Part shown: positions 41,767 to 51,091 of the stretch, one piece after another | Numbering within the stretch: position 1 is the stretch's first letter | Layout of the letters: each line of letters starts with the position of its first letter | Assembly (NCBI RefSeq): GCF_000146345.1 | Contig: NZ_GL397071.1 | Coordinates: 466,499-530,498, forward strand | Direction of reading: 5' to 3' | Source: Peptoniphilus duerdenii ATCC BAA-1640 | Lineage (GTDB): Bacteria; Bacillota; Clostridia; Tissierellales; Peptoniphilaceae | DNA length: 64,000 bases | Notes under the pieces: model-generated | Seen by the model: the letters and a program-made list of their open reading frames with translations, nothing else | What the model was told of the DNA's origin: nothing | Databases searched by the model: none | Position numbers and translations under genes: made by a program

Positions 41767-43401
41767 ATGATCAAACTTAGAAAAAATATGATGGTTTTAT
41801 TGGCACTTGTATTTAGTTTTTCAATTTTACTAGGAGGTTGCCAAAAGAATCAAGAAAAAGCACAAGAAAATTCAAATGTAGCAAGTGAAAACACAAAAGA
41901 TGAAAGCAAGAAGGTTTTAACCTTATGTACTGCTAAAGAACTTACAAACCTTACGACTTTAACAATGAATAAGGAAAATAATATGGCTTGTGGTTTGATT
42001 TATGAAACCCTAGTAGCTTATGAAAACGGTGAAATTGTACCAAAACTTGCTGAAAGCTTTGAATATAAAGATGGTGGCAAAACTTTAGTCTTTAAATTAA
42101 AGGATGGGGTAAAGTTTTCAGATGGTGAAGATTTTAATGCTGATGCAGTAAAAAAGATATTAGATTTTGATAAGTCTAACCCTAATTTTGCAGGCATTAG
42201 GGCTGTTGCAGAGATAAAATCAACAGAAGTTATTGATGATAATACGATTGCTGTTCACTATGAAAATCCGTCTAAATTTTATATAAATGGCTTTTGTTTC
42301 CAAAATGTATTGGGGATGCCATCTCCAAAGTCATTTACTGAGGGAAACTTTGAGACATTTAACGAAAATATAGGAACAGGTCCTTATGTATATGAAGAAT
42401 TTAAATCTGGAGAATATACAAAATTTGTTAGAAATGAAAATTATCATGGGGAAAAACCTTATTATGATGAAGTTATTGTCAAATATATTCCTGATGCTTC
42501 CTCAAGACTTCAAGCCTTAAATAAGGGGGAAATAGATTTAATTTATGGAGCAGATTTAATAAATTATGATGACTTCAAAAAAGGTTCTGAAATTAAGGAT
42601 GTTACTGGAGAAGTCAATAAAAATAGGACTTTGACTAAGAATCTAATTTTGAATCCAAGTAAAAAAGAATTAGAAGATTTAAAAGTTCGCCAAGCAATTA
42701 ATTATGCAATTAACAAAAAAGACATTGTCGACAGTTTAACATACTCATATGAAGATGTAGCTGAAACTTTATTCCCTAAAGATGTAGCTTATTGTGATGC
42801 AAATTATCCAACTATTTATAGTTATGCTCCTGAAAAGGCAAATAGCTTGCTAGATGAAGCGGGTTGGAAACTCAATAAAGATACAGGAATTAGAGAAAAG
42901 GACGGAAGTCCATTAAAGCTTCAATATGTTTACTGGTCAGATTTAGTACTTGCTAAGGAAACTGCACTTGCAATAAAGACGCAATTAAAAGAAGTAGGTA
43001 TAGATGTTGACCTAGTTGAAAAAGATCAAATGTCATGGTGGACAGATGGTATAAAGGGAGAATTCCATTTGACAACCTGGAATACAGAGGGTTCTTATAC
43101 TGAACCTCATAAGTTCTTACAAGAATCAATCACTGAAATGGATCCACATTTGATGCCGTTAAAAGCACTTTCTGATTCAAACATATATATTGATGCAATA
43201 AAGAAGGCTTCCACTTCTACAAACGAAGGGGAGATTAAAGATAATATACAAAAAGCTATAGTATATTCAAACGAAAACGCTATGGATTTGCCTCTTTCTT
43301 ATTCAAAAGAAATGATTTTGTATAGAAATGACAAAATTGGTGGATATGAATTTACAAGTACACCACAATTTTTCAATATTTATAGTGTAAAAGCTAAATG
43401 A
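41767..43401 (+). CDS. Solute-binding lipoprotein of the importer (NikA/OppA family)
   Basis: A 544-residue extracellular substrate-binding protein of SBP family 5. The signal peptide (LALVFSFSILLGGC) ends in a lipobox with Cys25, so it is anchored as a lipoprotein. Family motifs: LVFKLKDGVKFSDGEDFNADAVK near residue 100 (in parts: KDGVKFSDG), FETFNENIGTGPYVYEEF, and VRQAINYAINKKDIV near residue 309. Substrate could be nickel, a metal-metallophore complex or a peptide; the exporters downstream favour a metallophore-like compound. Confidence 0.9.
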   Translation: MIKLRKNMMVLLALVFSFSILLGGCQKNQEKAQENSNVASENTKDESKKVLTLCTAKELTNLTTLTMNKENNMACGLIYETLVAYENGEIVPKLAESFEYKDGGKTLVFKLKDGVKFSDGEDFNADAVKKILDFDKSNPNFAGIRAVAEIKSTEVIDDNTIAVHYENPSKFYINGFCFQNVLGMPSPKSFTEGNFETFNENIGTGPYVYEEFKSGEYTKFVRNENYHGEKPYYDEVIVKYIPDASSRLQALNKGEIDLIYGADLINYDDFKKGSEIKDVTGEVNKNRTLTKNLILNPSKKELEDLKVRQAINYAINKKDIVDSLTYSYEDVAETLFPKDVAYCDANYPTIYSYAPEKANSLLDEAGWKLNKDTGIREKDGSPLKLQYVYWSDLVLAKETALAIKTQLKEVGIDVDLVEKDQMSWWTDGIKGEFHLTTWNTEGSYTEPHKFLQESITEMDPHLMPLKALSDSNIYIDAIKKASTSTNEGEIKDNIQKAIVYSNENAMDLPLSYSKEMILYRNDKIGGYEFTSTPQFFNIYSVKAK

Positions 43402-43429
43402 GAATAGGTTAATAAATTGAATTTAAGGC

Positions 43430-43470
43430 AGGTCTATCTATAAAGTAGTGAATGGATAGACCTATCTTAT
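43430..43470 (+). terminator. Stem-loop between importer and exporter genes
   Basis: AGGTCTATC (43430-43438) pairs with GATAGACCT (43455-43463) around a 16-base loop, followed by ATCTTATTATT. The poor U-tract suggests an attenuator or processing site that sets importer:exporter ratio rather than a full stop. Confidence 0.55.
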
Positions 43471-43501
43471 TATTACGAAGTTTTATTAAGGAGGGGATTT
43501 G

Positions 43502-45223
43502 ATGGATCTAATAAAACAATATGTAAAAAAGAGAAAAGGCTCATATTTTATGTCAATCTTACTGGCAATAATTGGAGTGGTGGCAGGGGTTTTTTCCTAT
43601 ATATACATGGCGAAAATTATTGTGAATTTGATTAATGGCATAAGGGATATGAGCTTATACACTCCACTTTGCATAAGTATTTTAATAACATTTGTTATTA
43701 AAGAAGTGGCAGCTGGAATATCAACAAGTATTTCCCATACCGCAACTTTTAACTCATTAGGAGAAATTAGAAATGATATTTCCAAAAAATTATTTAAGAT
43801 GCCGCTGGGAGATGTACTATCAAGATCATCTGGAGAATTAAAAAATATTATAGTTGAGCAAGTTGATTCTATGGAAACATCCCTTGCCCACTTAGTCCCA
43901 GAATTTACTGCAAATTTAGTAGGACCTGTCTTATTATTTATTTATATGTTTACCTTAGATTGGCGATTGACCTTGCTATCACTAATTCCATTTGTGGTGG
44001 GAATGGCTACTATGATGTCTGTTATGAATGCTCATTATAAGGAAATGTTTGGAAAGTCAGTTTCCATTGGTCAACATATGAATAATTCCATTGTTGAGTA
44101 TATAAATGGGATAGAAGTAATAAAGACATTTAATCAAAGCGAATCATCTTATAAAAAATATGCTGATGCAGTTTATGACAATGCAAGCTTTTATTATAAC
44201 TGGATGGGTGAATCTATGAATAGGGTTGCCATAGGTAGATTACTTTCTCCTATGGGAATTATTACAATCATACCCTTTGGGATTTTATTTTATATAAATG
44301 GAAGTATTGATTTAGGAAATTTAATTACCTTAATCGTCTTATCCTTCGCTACGGTTTCTAGCATTTTAAAGATCATGAACTATATGGACGATATGTCAAG
44401 AATATCAACTATAACTTCTGAAATAGGAAAAATTTTAGATTCAAGAGAGTTAGAAAATATTGACAAGGGAGAAAAAATAGAATCCTATAATATAGAACTT
44501 CAAGACGTAGACTTTTCCTACGATGGAAAAAATAAGGTTATAGATAATCTTTCTATGGAAATAAAAGAATCTAATGTTTCAGCCCTCGTTGGTCCTTCTG
44601 GGTCAGGTAAGTCCACAATAGCAAAACTCATTGCGGGATTTTGGAATGTAGATAAGGGATCTATTAAAATTGGCGGAGTAGAAACAAAAGATGTGTCGCT
44701 CGAAAACTTGTCTTCACTTATTTCTTTTGTATCCCAAGACAATTTCCTCTTTGATATGACTATAAAGGAAAATATAAGGCTTGGAAATAAGAATGCCTCT
44801 GACGAAGAAATTATAGATGTATGTAAAAAATCTGCCTGCCATGATTTTATTATGAATCTATCTAATGGTTATGATACAAGAGTTGGTGAAGGTGGAGGTC
44901 ATCTGTCTGGAGGAGAAAGACAAAGAATATCTATTGCTCGTGCCATGCTAAAGAATGCACCAATCGTAATTTTAGATGAAGCAACTTCTTATATAGATCC
45001 TGAAAATGAAGCTCTCATACAAAACGCCTTGGCAAATCTAGTTAAGGGTAAAACTTTAATCATAATCGCTCATAGGTTAAAGACAATTGTTGATGCAGAT
45101 AGGATATTTGTTATTAAAGATGGCAAATTAAATTCTTATGGTACTCATGAAGAACTATTAAAGTCATCAGAACTTTATAAGGAAATGTATGCTGCAAATT
45201 TAAGGGGTGATGAAAATGCTTAA
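43502..45223 (+). CDS. ABC exporter half-transporter A (YbtP/IrtA-like), cargo 1
   Basis: A 573-residue fused membrane-ATPase subunit. Residues 1-310 hold six membrane helices; the segment SRSSGELKNIIVEQVDSMETSLAHLVPEF is family-specific. The ATPase domain has Walker A GPSGSGKSTIAK near residue 365, signature LSGGERQRISIARAML near residue 470 and Walker B IVILDEATS. It forms a heterodimer with the next gene product (8 bp overlap). Relatives in enterobacteria and mycobacteria have exporter folds but import siderophores, so direction cannot be told from sequence. Confidence 0.85.
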   Translation: MDLIKQYVKKRKGSYFMSILLAIIGVVAGVFSYIYMAKIIVNLINGIRDMSLYTPLCISILITFVIKEVAAGISTSISHTATFNSLGEIRNDISKKLFKMPLGDVLSRSSGELKNIIVEQVDSMETSLAHLVPEFTANLVGPVLLFIYMFTLDWRLTLLSLIPFVVGMATMMSVMNAHYKEMFGKSVSIGQHMNNSIVEYINGIEVIKTFNQSESSYKKYADAVYDNASFYYNWMGESMNRVAIGRLLSPMGIITIIPFGILFYINGSIDLGNLITLIVLSFATVSSILKIMNYMDDMSRISTITSEIGKILDSRELENIDKGEKIESYNIELQDVDFSYDGKNKVIDNLSMEIKESNVSALVGPSGSGKSTIAKLIAGFWNVDKGSIKIGGVETKDVSLENLSSLISFVSQDNFLFDMTIKENIRLGNKNASDEEIIDVCKKSACHDFIMNLSNGYDTRVGEGGGHLSGGERQRISIARAMLKNAPIVILDEATSYIDPENEALIQNALANLVKGKTLIIIAHRLKTIVDADRIFVIKDGKLNSYGTHEELLKSSELYKEMYAANLRGDENA

Positions 45224-46952
45224 TGTGTTTAAAAAGATATGGAATTTTTCAAAAGAAGAACAGCTAAATATTAAGAAATCTATTCTCGCTGGATTTTTGC
45301 ACGCAGTATTTAATGCCCTTGAGTTTGGTGCAATTTACTATATGCTAGTAAATATATTTTCTAAAACTTTAGACTATAAGGCAATCTTTATTTGTCTCGG
45401 CATATTAGTCATATCTCTTGTTGGCAAAATTATGACACTAAAAATTTCACAGATGGCACAGACTCATGCAGGATATTTTATGGCAGCTCACAAGAGAATA
45501 GAAATAGGAGAAAAGATAAAAAGAGTTCCTATGGGTTTCTTTTCAAGCTTTTCACTAGGAAGATTAACTACTATTGCTACATCTTCACTTTCCCAAGCAG
45601 AAATGTGGGTGCCTATGCTTTTGGTTCTTGTACTTGGTGGAGTTTTAAATACTTTAGTCTTTGTCCTTGGAACTTTAATTTTTAACGTAAAGGTAGGACT
45701 GGTTGCTGTAGCAGGTGTGGTAGTATTTTTCATCGTTACATCAATGATGGAGAAAAAATCATCAGCTAATGCAGATAAAATGACAGAAACACAAACAAGA
45801 CTTACAAAAGAAGTATTAGCAACTTTACAAGGTATGCAGGTTATAAAATCCTATAATCTTGGTGGAGAAAATAACAGGGCTTTGAGAAAGTCTATAAAAG
45901 ACACATCAAGAATACTTTTAGACCTGGAGAAATCTGTAGCACCATACACAGTTATTCAAAGAATTGTAATGGGAATAACAACAGTAGCTATGGTCTATGT
46001 ATCATTAAAATTAAATTTATCTGGTGAACTTCCACTTGCTGAAACAATTCTTATGATTATGGCATCCTTTATTATCTTTGAAGGCTTAATCGGGGCAGGA
46101 TCAAACATGGCAATCCTAAGAGCTTGCGAAAATGCCATAGATTCAGTTGGTTTTATAGACTCAATGCCTGATATGAGAGAAGGAAGTATTACAGAGCCTA
46201 TAAAAAATCATGATATATTCTTTAAAAATGTTTCTTTCTCTTATGATGATAGACCAATTTTAAAAAATGTATCAGCAGAGATAAAAGAAAATACTATGAC
46301 TGCCATTGTCGGCCCATCTGGATCAGGTAAGACAACATTTTGTAATCTCATAGCGAGATTTTGGGATGTAAATTCTTGCGAAATTTTAATAGGTGGAAAA
46401 AATATTAAGGATTATAATATAGAAAATCTTATGAATTCAATTTCCATGGTATTTCAAGACGTCTATCTCTTTGAAGACACTATTGAAAACAATATAAAAT
46501 TTGGAAAACAAAATGCAAGCCATGAAGAAGTAGTTCAAGCTGCAAAAAAAGCAAGATGTCATGAATTTATAGAAGCTTTACCAGAAGGATATGACACTAT
46601 CATTGGGGAAGGTGGAGCAAGCCTATCTGGTGGAGAAAAACAAAGAATCTCCATAGCCAGAGCCATGCTAAAAGACGCGGACATCATAATATTTGATGAA
46701 GCAACAGCAAATATAGACCCAGAAAATGAAGATAAACTTAAAGAAGCAATAGAATCATTAACAAAAAATAAGACAGTAATAATGATTGCTCATAGGTTAA
46801 AGACAATTAGAAATGCTGACCAGATTTTAGTATTAAAAGATGGAGAAATAGTAGAACGTGGAAATCATGAAGAACTGATTAAGAATGATGGACTTTATTC
46901 TGACCTTATAAATGCAAAAGCTAAGGCGGAATCTTGGAAATTAAATAATTGA
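45216..46952 (+). CDS. ABC exporter half-transporter B (YbtQ/IrtB-like), cargo 1
   Basis: A 578-residue partner subunit (ATG 45216, AAGGGG upstream; a GTG at 45207 is possible). Six membrane helices are followed by an ATPase: Walker A GPSGSGKTTFCN near residue 364, Q-loop MVFQDVYLFED, signature LSGGEKQRISIARAML near residue 470, Walker B IIIFDEATANIDPE. Paired with the preceding gene. A terminator follows at 46969. Confidence 0.85.
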   Translation: MLNVFKKIWNFSKEEQLNIKKSILAGFLHAVFNALEFGAIYYMLVNIFSKTLDYKAIFICLGILVISLVGKIMTLKISQMAQTHAGYFMAAHKRIEIGEKIKRVPMGFFSSFSLGRLTTIATSSLSQAEMWVPMLLVLVLGGVLNTLVFVLGTLIFNVKVGLVAVAGVVVFFIVTSMMEKKSSANADKMTETQTRLTKEVLATLQGMQVIKSYNLGGENNRALRKSIKDTSRILLDLEKSVAPYTVIQRIVMGITTVAMVYVSLKLNLSGELPLAETILMIMASFIIFEGLIGAGSNMAILRACENAIDSVGFIDSMPDMREGSITEPIKNHDIFFKNVSFSYDDRPILKNVSAEIKENTMTAIVGPSGSGKTTFCNLIARFWDVNSCEILIGGKNIKDYNIENLMNSISMVFQDVYLFEDTIENNIKFGKQNASHEEVVQAAKKARCHEFIEALPEGYDTIIGEGGASLSGGEKQRISIARAMLKDADIIIFDEATANIDPENEDKLKEAIESLTKNKTVIMIAHRLKTIRNADQILVLKDGEIVERGNHEELIKNDGLYSDLINAKAKAESWKLNN

Positions 46953-46968
46953 TTAAACGATAGATAAC

Positions 46969-46997
46969 GAGACTGGTATTAGGCTAGTCTCTTTTTT
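46969..46997 (+). terminator. Terminator of cargo operon 1
   Basis: GAGACT-(GGTATTAGGCT)-AGTCTC followed by seven T. The gap 46953-47216 otherwise holds a second hairpin around 47055-47080 with a T-run and the leader repeat at 47117. Confidence 0.85.
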
Positions 46998-47116
46998 TGC
47001 CCTATTAACAGGAGTGTGCACTTACATAAAATACTAAGTAAAACTTATATTTATTGGTATTCGTACAGGAATACTGATAGGTCTTTTTTCATCTAAATTT
47101 TTTAATTATTTAAATT

Positions 47117-47151
47117 TTACTCAAAACTACTTCCTTTGTCCTAAGGAATAT
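47117..47151 (+). repeat. Fourth copy of the TTACTC-N23-GAATAT leader repeat
   Basis: TTACTC (47117-47122), 23 bases containing TTTGTCCTAAG, GAATAT (47146-47151), then AGAGGAAAG. Nearly identical to the array at 6604-6750 although 40 kb away, and it precedes the small gene at 47217. Confidence 0.75.
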
Positions 47152-47216
47152 AGAGGAAAGAAAATTAAGGTTAAAAATAGACCTGATTTCTTTGCCTGTG
47201 ATATAGGAGGTGGAGT

Positions 47217-47426
47217 ATGAAAGTAAAAAAGCTTGAAGGTGAAAAAGAAGTTGTAAAATCTGAATACACAGAAAGGGATTTAAAGGCAGAGCTTAACTTT
47301 TATCTATCGGATAAGTTCATCCAAGATCTATTTTTGTTAGACGAAATCAGCCTTGAAGAATATAGAAAAATCAGGAGAGAAAACATTAAAAAATTCAGAC
47401 CTATTCTTTCAGAATTACTGCTATAA
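47217..47426 (+). CDS. Small protein preceding the recombinases (SHOCT-like)
   Basis: A 69-residue protein (GGAGGTGGAGT upstream of ATG). The C-terminal half, LLDEISLEEYRKIRRENIKKF, resembles a SHOCT-type helix-turn-helix oligomerisation motif. Such small genes often precede serine recombinases of conjugative elements and phages. It could be a recombination directionality factor or regulator, but this is inference. Confidence 0.65.
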   Translation: MKVKKLEGEKEVVKSEYTERDLKAELNFYLSDKFIQDLFLLDEISLEEYRKIRRENIKKFRPILSELLL

Positions 47427-47429
47427 GAC

Positions 47430-47458
47430 TTGATAAATACTCACTTGTACGGGAATAT
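47430..47458 (+). promoter_or_regulatory. TTGATA-N17-GAATAT promoter-like leader, copy 3
   Basis: TTGATA at 47430-47435, 17 bp containing CACTTGTACGG, GAATAT at 47453-47458. Same spacing and core as the leaders at 20509 and 20968. Here it precedes the first recombinase gene; the downstream half (GTGTACAA) is not conserved. Confidence 0.6.
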
Positions 47459-47485
47459 AGCACTAGCAGAAAGGAGGTTGAATGG

Positions 47486-49048
47486 ATGAAAAAGATAACA
47501 AAAATAGAAGCTAATCAAAAAGAAGAATCTACATTAAGAGTTGCTGCCTATGCAAGAGTATCGACTGATGAAGACGCTCAGCTTGTAAGCCTTAAAACGC
47601 AAAAGGCACACTACGAAAAGATTATATCTGAGAACAAGTCATACACTTTTGCAGGCCTATACTTTGATGAAGGCATAACTGGAACAAAGAAAGAATGCAG
47701 AGACGGTCTTTTAAAAATGCTAAAAGATTGTGAAGACGGAAAAATAGACTTTATCCTAACCAAATCAATTTCAAGGCTTGCAAGAAACACAACAGATTGT
47801 TTGGAAATAGTAAGAAGACTCCTTGACCTAAATATTGGCATCTATTTTGAAAAAGAAAATATTGATACCAGAACTATGGAAAGTGAGTTGATGTTATCCA
47901 TACTTTCATCCCTTGCAGAAAGTGAATCCAGGTCTATTTCTGAAAATAATAAGTGGTCCATAAAGAAAAGATTTCAAAATGGAACTTTCATTATTTCAAG
48001 CCCACCTTATGGCTATGAGAACATAGACGGGAAGATGGTAGTGAACGATGAGGAAGGAAAAATAATAAAAGAAATATTTGAAGAGTATCTTTCAGGTAAG
48101 GGAACACATAAAATTGCAGAAGACTTAAATAAGAGAAAGATTAAAGGACAAAGAGGAGCAAGCTGGCACGGATCAACTATAAACGGAATCTTAAAAAATG
48201 AAAAATATACAGGTGATGTCATCTACCAAAAGACCTATACAGACGATAGTTACAAGAGACACAAGAATGATGGAGAAGAAGACCAGTATAAGATAATAGA
48301 TAACCATGAAGCCATTGTAAGTAGAGAGGAATTTGAGAAAGTACAAGAATTAATAAGACTTAGAGCCATAGCAAAAGGAAATGGAGAAGACACTAAAAGA
48401 TATCAAAATAGATATAGCCTATCAGGGAAAATCAAGTGTGGCGAGTGTGGTTCAACCTTTAAAAGAAGACATCACTATAATGGCAAAGATAAATATATAG
48501 CCTGGACTTGTAGTGAACACCTAAAAGATATCAATAAGTGCTCCATGAAGTTTATTAAAGACAAGGACATTAGACTAGCTTTTGTAACTTTAGTCAATAA
48601 GCTAATCTTTGGAAAAGATAGCATCCTTACACCACTCTTAGAATCCTTAAAGAGAGTGGACAGCACGGAAGAAGTTGAGAAGATAAATAAAATAGAAGAA
48701 AGTCTAGAACAACTAAAGGAAAGAAAAGAGGTCCTAAACAAACTAATAACTTCGGGAGTTTTAGATGCAAGTATTTACGCAAAAGAAAGCAGTGAGATTT
48801 CAGGCGAAGAAAATTATCTACTCAAAGAAAAGGAAAGAAGTAAAAAAGCTATCCTTGGAAATGATGAAGAAATAAGAGAACTTGAAAAGTTAATAGGAAT
48901 CTTAGGAAAAAGTGAAATGATAGATCACTTTGAAGATGACTTGCTTGAAGAAATCATTGATCACATACAGGTTGTCAATAGAGAGACTCTTGATTTTCAT
49001 TTAAAGTGTGGACTTGTACTAAGAGAGGAAGTGAAAGAAGATGTCTAG
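47486..49048 (+). CDS. Large serine recombinase 1
   Basis: A 520-residue recombinase. The resolvase domain includes [13 protein letters not shown] near residue 20 (catalytic Ser), SISRLARNTTD near residue 93 and a long E helix. A recombinase domain (PPYGYENIDGKMVVNDEEG; LKNEKYTGDVIYQKTY) and zinc ribbon CGECGSTFKR...C...C near residue 315 follow, then a C-terminal coiled coil. It probably catalyses integration or excision of the prophage together with the two overlapping genes. GGAGG upstream. Confidence 0.9.
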   Translation: MKKITKIEANQKEESTLRVAAYARVSTDEDAQLVSLKTQKAHYEKIISENKSYTFAGLYFDEGITGTKKECRDGLLKMLKDCEDGKIDFILTKSISRLARNTTDCLEIVRRLLDLNIGIYFEKENIDTRTMESELMLSILSSLAESESRSISENNKWSIKKRFQNGTFIISSPPYGYENIDGKMVVNDEEGKIIKEIFEEYLSGKGTHKIAEDLNKRKIKGQRGASWHGSTINGILKNEKYTGDVIYQKTYTDDSYKRHKNDGEEDQYKIIDNHEAIVSREEFEKVQELIRLRAIAKGNGEDTKRYQNRYSLSGKIKCGECGSTFKRRHHYNGKDKYIAWTCSEHLKDINKCSMKFIKDKDIRLAFVTLVNKLIFGKDSILTPLLESLKRVDSTEEVEKINKIEESLEQLKERKEVLNKLITSGVLDASIYAKESSEISGEENYLLKEKERSKKAILGNDEEIRELEKLIGILGKSEMIDHFEDDLLEEIIDHIQVVNRETLDFHLKCGLVLREEVKEDV

Positions 49049-49457
49049 GTTATGCTATGGCTATACCATAAGAGACGGAAGATTAGAAGTTCAAGAAAAA
49101 GAAGCGGAGAATATAAGAAAAATCTTTAAAAATTATCTTGCTGGCAATGCCCTTATAAAGTCGGCAGAACTTGTAGGTCTAAAGAAAAACAGCTCAAGCG
49201 TAAAAAGAATCCTAACCAATAAAAAGTATTTAGGAAATGACACCTATCCCAAGATAATAGATAGAGAAAGTTATGAAAAGGCAGGTCAAATGTTAAAAGA
49301 AAGGGCAGTGGCCATGGGACGAGTTTGGGAAAAAGAAGAAGAGATTATTAAAGTTCCTTGTAAGTTTAGATATAAGGAAGGAGAGACTTTGCCTCTATAT
49401 CCTTTTGAGAGAGCAAGTTATAAGTATAGGTTAATCGAGGTGATAGATGATGAATAG
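49041..49457 (+). CDS. Recombinase-domain protein lacking the catalytic domain
   Basis: A 138-residue protein made only of the recombinase (DNA-binding) part: [30 protein letters not shown] and [19 protein letters not shown]. There is no resolvase domain and no catalytic serine, so it cannot cut DNA by itself. Overlaps of 8 and 11 bases with its neighbours show strict coupling. It is a regular middle member of three-recombinase modules and may act as an accessory or directionality subunit. Confidence 0.8.
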   Translation: MSRLCYGYTIRDGRLEVQEKEAENIRKIFKNYLAGNALIKSAELVGLKKNSSSVKRILTNKKYLGNDTYPKIIDRESYEKAGQMLKERAVAMGRVWEKEEEIIKVPCKFRYKEGETLPLYPFERASYKYRLIEVIDDE

Positions 49458-51009
49458 CAAGGTTATAGTCATACCAGCGAAGAAGAAAAAAGGAAATTCC
49501 ATCAAGGAATCAGAAAAGAAGAAGCTTAGAGTCGCAGCCTATGCAAGGGTATCAACAGATAGCGATGAACAAGCAACTTCCTATGACACTCAAGTAGACC
49601 ACTACACAAATTATATTAAGAAAAAACCAGATTGGGAATTTGTAGGAGTTTTTTCTGACGAGGGAATCAGTGGAACTTATACTAAGAAAAGAGCTGGCTT
49701 TAATAAAATGATTGAAGAAGCCATGAAAGGAAACATCGACTACATCATCACAAAGTCCATATCGAGGTTTGCCAGAAATACGCTAGACTGCTTAAAGTAC
49801 ATTCGTAAGCTAAAAGAAAACAACATCCCAGTTTACTTTGAAAAAGAAAACATCAACACTATGGATGCCAAGGGGGAAGTTCTCCTAACTATTATGGCAT
49901 CTCTTGCTCAACAGGAAAGTCAGTCCTTATCACAAAATGTGAAGTTAGGCTTTCAATATAGATTTCAACAAGGTCAAGTCCAGGTAAACCATAATAGGTT
50001 CTTAGGCTACACAAAAGACGAAGACGGAAAACTTGTCATAGTTCCTGAAGAAGCAAAAATAGTAAAAAGGATCTACAGAGAATACTTGGAAGGAGCAAGC
50101 CTAAGAGACATAAAGGTAGGACTTGAAAAAGATAAGATAATAAATGGAGCAGGAAATAAGAAGTGGCATGTATCAAACCTCAATCAAATATTAACCAATG
50201 AGAAATATATGGGAGATGCTCTCCTGCAGAAAACATACACAGTAGATTTTCTGAATAAGAAAAGAGTAAAAAATGATGGCATTGCGCCTCAGTATTATGT
50301 AGAAAATAGCCACGAAGCCATCATTCCAAAAGAAATCTTCATGCGAGTTGGAGAAGAAATGTACAGACGAGCTAATATGGTAAGTGGCAAAGGGAAGAGA
50401 AGAATTTATTCAAGCAAATATGCCCTTTCAAGTATTGTCTATTGCTCTAAATGTGGGGATATTTACAGGAGAATTGCTTGGAACAACAGAGGAAAAAAAT
50501 ACATCGTCTGGAGGTGTTGTACAAGAGTAACCCATGGACCAGATGCCTGTCATGCAAGAACTGTAAAAGAAGAAGACCTACAAGAATCAGTTGTAGAAGC
50601 CATAAATCAACTTATATCTGAAAGCAGTGAATTAAAAGAAATAATAAAAGAGAATATTGAAAAAGCCATCACAGGTGATGGAAGTAGCAGGATAGAAACA
50701 ATAGACAAAGAAATGCTGGAGGTTCAAGAAAAACTTTTAAAAGTTGCTAATGCCAAGAAAGACTACACAGACCTTGCAGACAGGGTGGAAGAGTTAAGGA
50801 ATGAGAAAGAAAAGTTACTCCTAAATATGGCAGAAGAGAAGAATGAACAAAGCAGGCTAAAGGAATTAGAAGAGTTTTTAGAAAATCAAAAATTAGAAAT
50901 AGAAAGCTATGATGAAGAATTGGTAAGGAGACTGATAGAGAAGATAGTGGTTTATGATGAGAAATTAAAAGTAGTATTTAAATCTGGACTTGAAGTTGAG
51001 ATTAATTAG
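49447..51009 (+). CDS. Large serine recombinase 2
   Basis: A 520-residue paralogue of recombinase 1. Catalytic region [20 protein letters not shown] near residue 30, [12 protein letters not shown] near residue 98, recombinase domain [35 protein letters not shown], zinc ribbon [10 protein letters not shown]...WRCCTRV, and a C-terminal coiled coil. Last gene of the integration module. A terminator lies directly downstream. A fragment of a closely related recombinase occurs at 54060-54302. Confidence 0.9.
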   Translation: MMNSKVIVIPAKKKKGNSIKESEKKKLRVAAYARVSTDSDEQATSYDTQVDHYTNYIKKKPDWEFVGVFSDEGISGTYTKKRAGFNKMIEEAMKGNIDYIITKSISRFARNTLDCLKYIRKLKENNIPVYFEKENINTMDAKGEVLLTIMASLAQQESQSLSQNVKLGFQYRFQQGQVQVNHNRFLGYTKDEDGKLVIVPEEAKIVKRIYREYLEGASLRDIKVGLEKDKIINGAGNKKWHVSNLNQILTNEKYMGDALLQKTYTVDFLNKKRVKNDGIAPQYYVENSHEAIIPKEIFMRVGEEMYRRANMVSGKGKRRIYSSKYALSSIVYCSKCGDIYRRIAWNNRGKKYIVWRCCTRVTHGPDACHARTVKEEDLQESVVEAINQLISESSELKEIIKENIEKAITGDGSSRIETIDKEMLEVQEKLLKVANAKKDYTDLADRVEELRNEKEKLLLNMAEEKNEQSRLKELEEFLENQKLEIESYDEELVRRLIEKIVVYDEKLKVVFKSGLEVEIN

Positions 51010-51010
51010 T

Positions 51011-51038
51011 AAACAGCTCATATTATAGGGCTGTTTTT
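51011..51038 (+). terminator. Terminator after the recombinases
   Basis: AAACAGC (51011-51017) pairs with GCTGTTT (51030-51036) followed by TT. The attachment site of the element should lie near here, but no duplicated core can be recognised without the left end. Confidence 0.75.
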
Positions 51039-51091
51039 GCTTTGCTTACAAATGGTATAATATAAATAATAAATATTAGTGGAGAAGGTAT

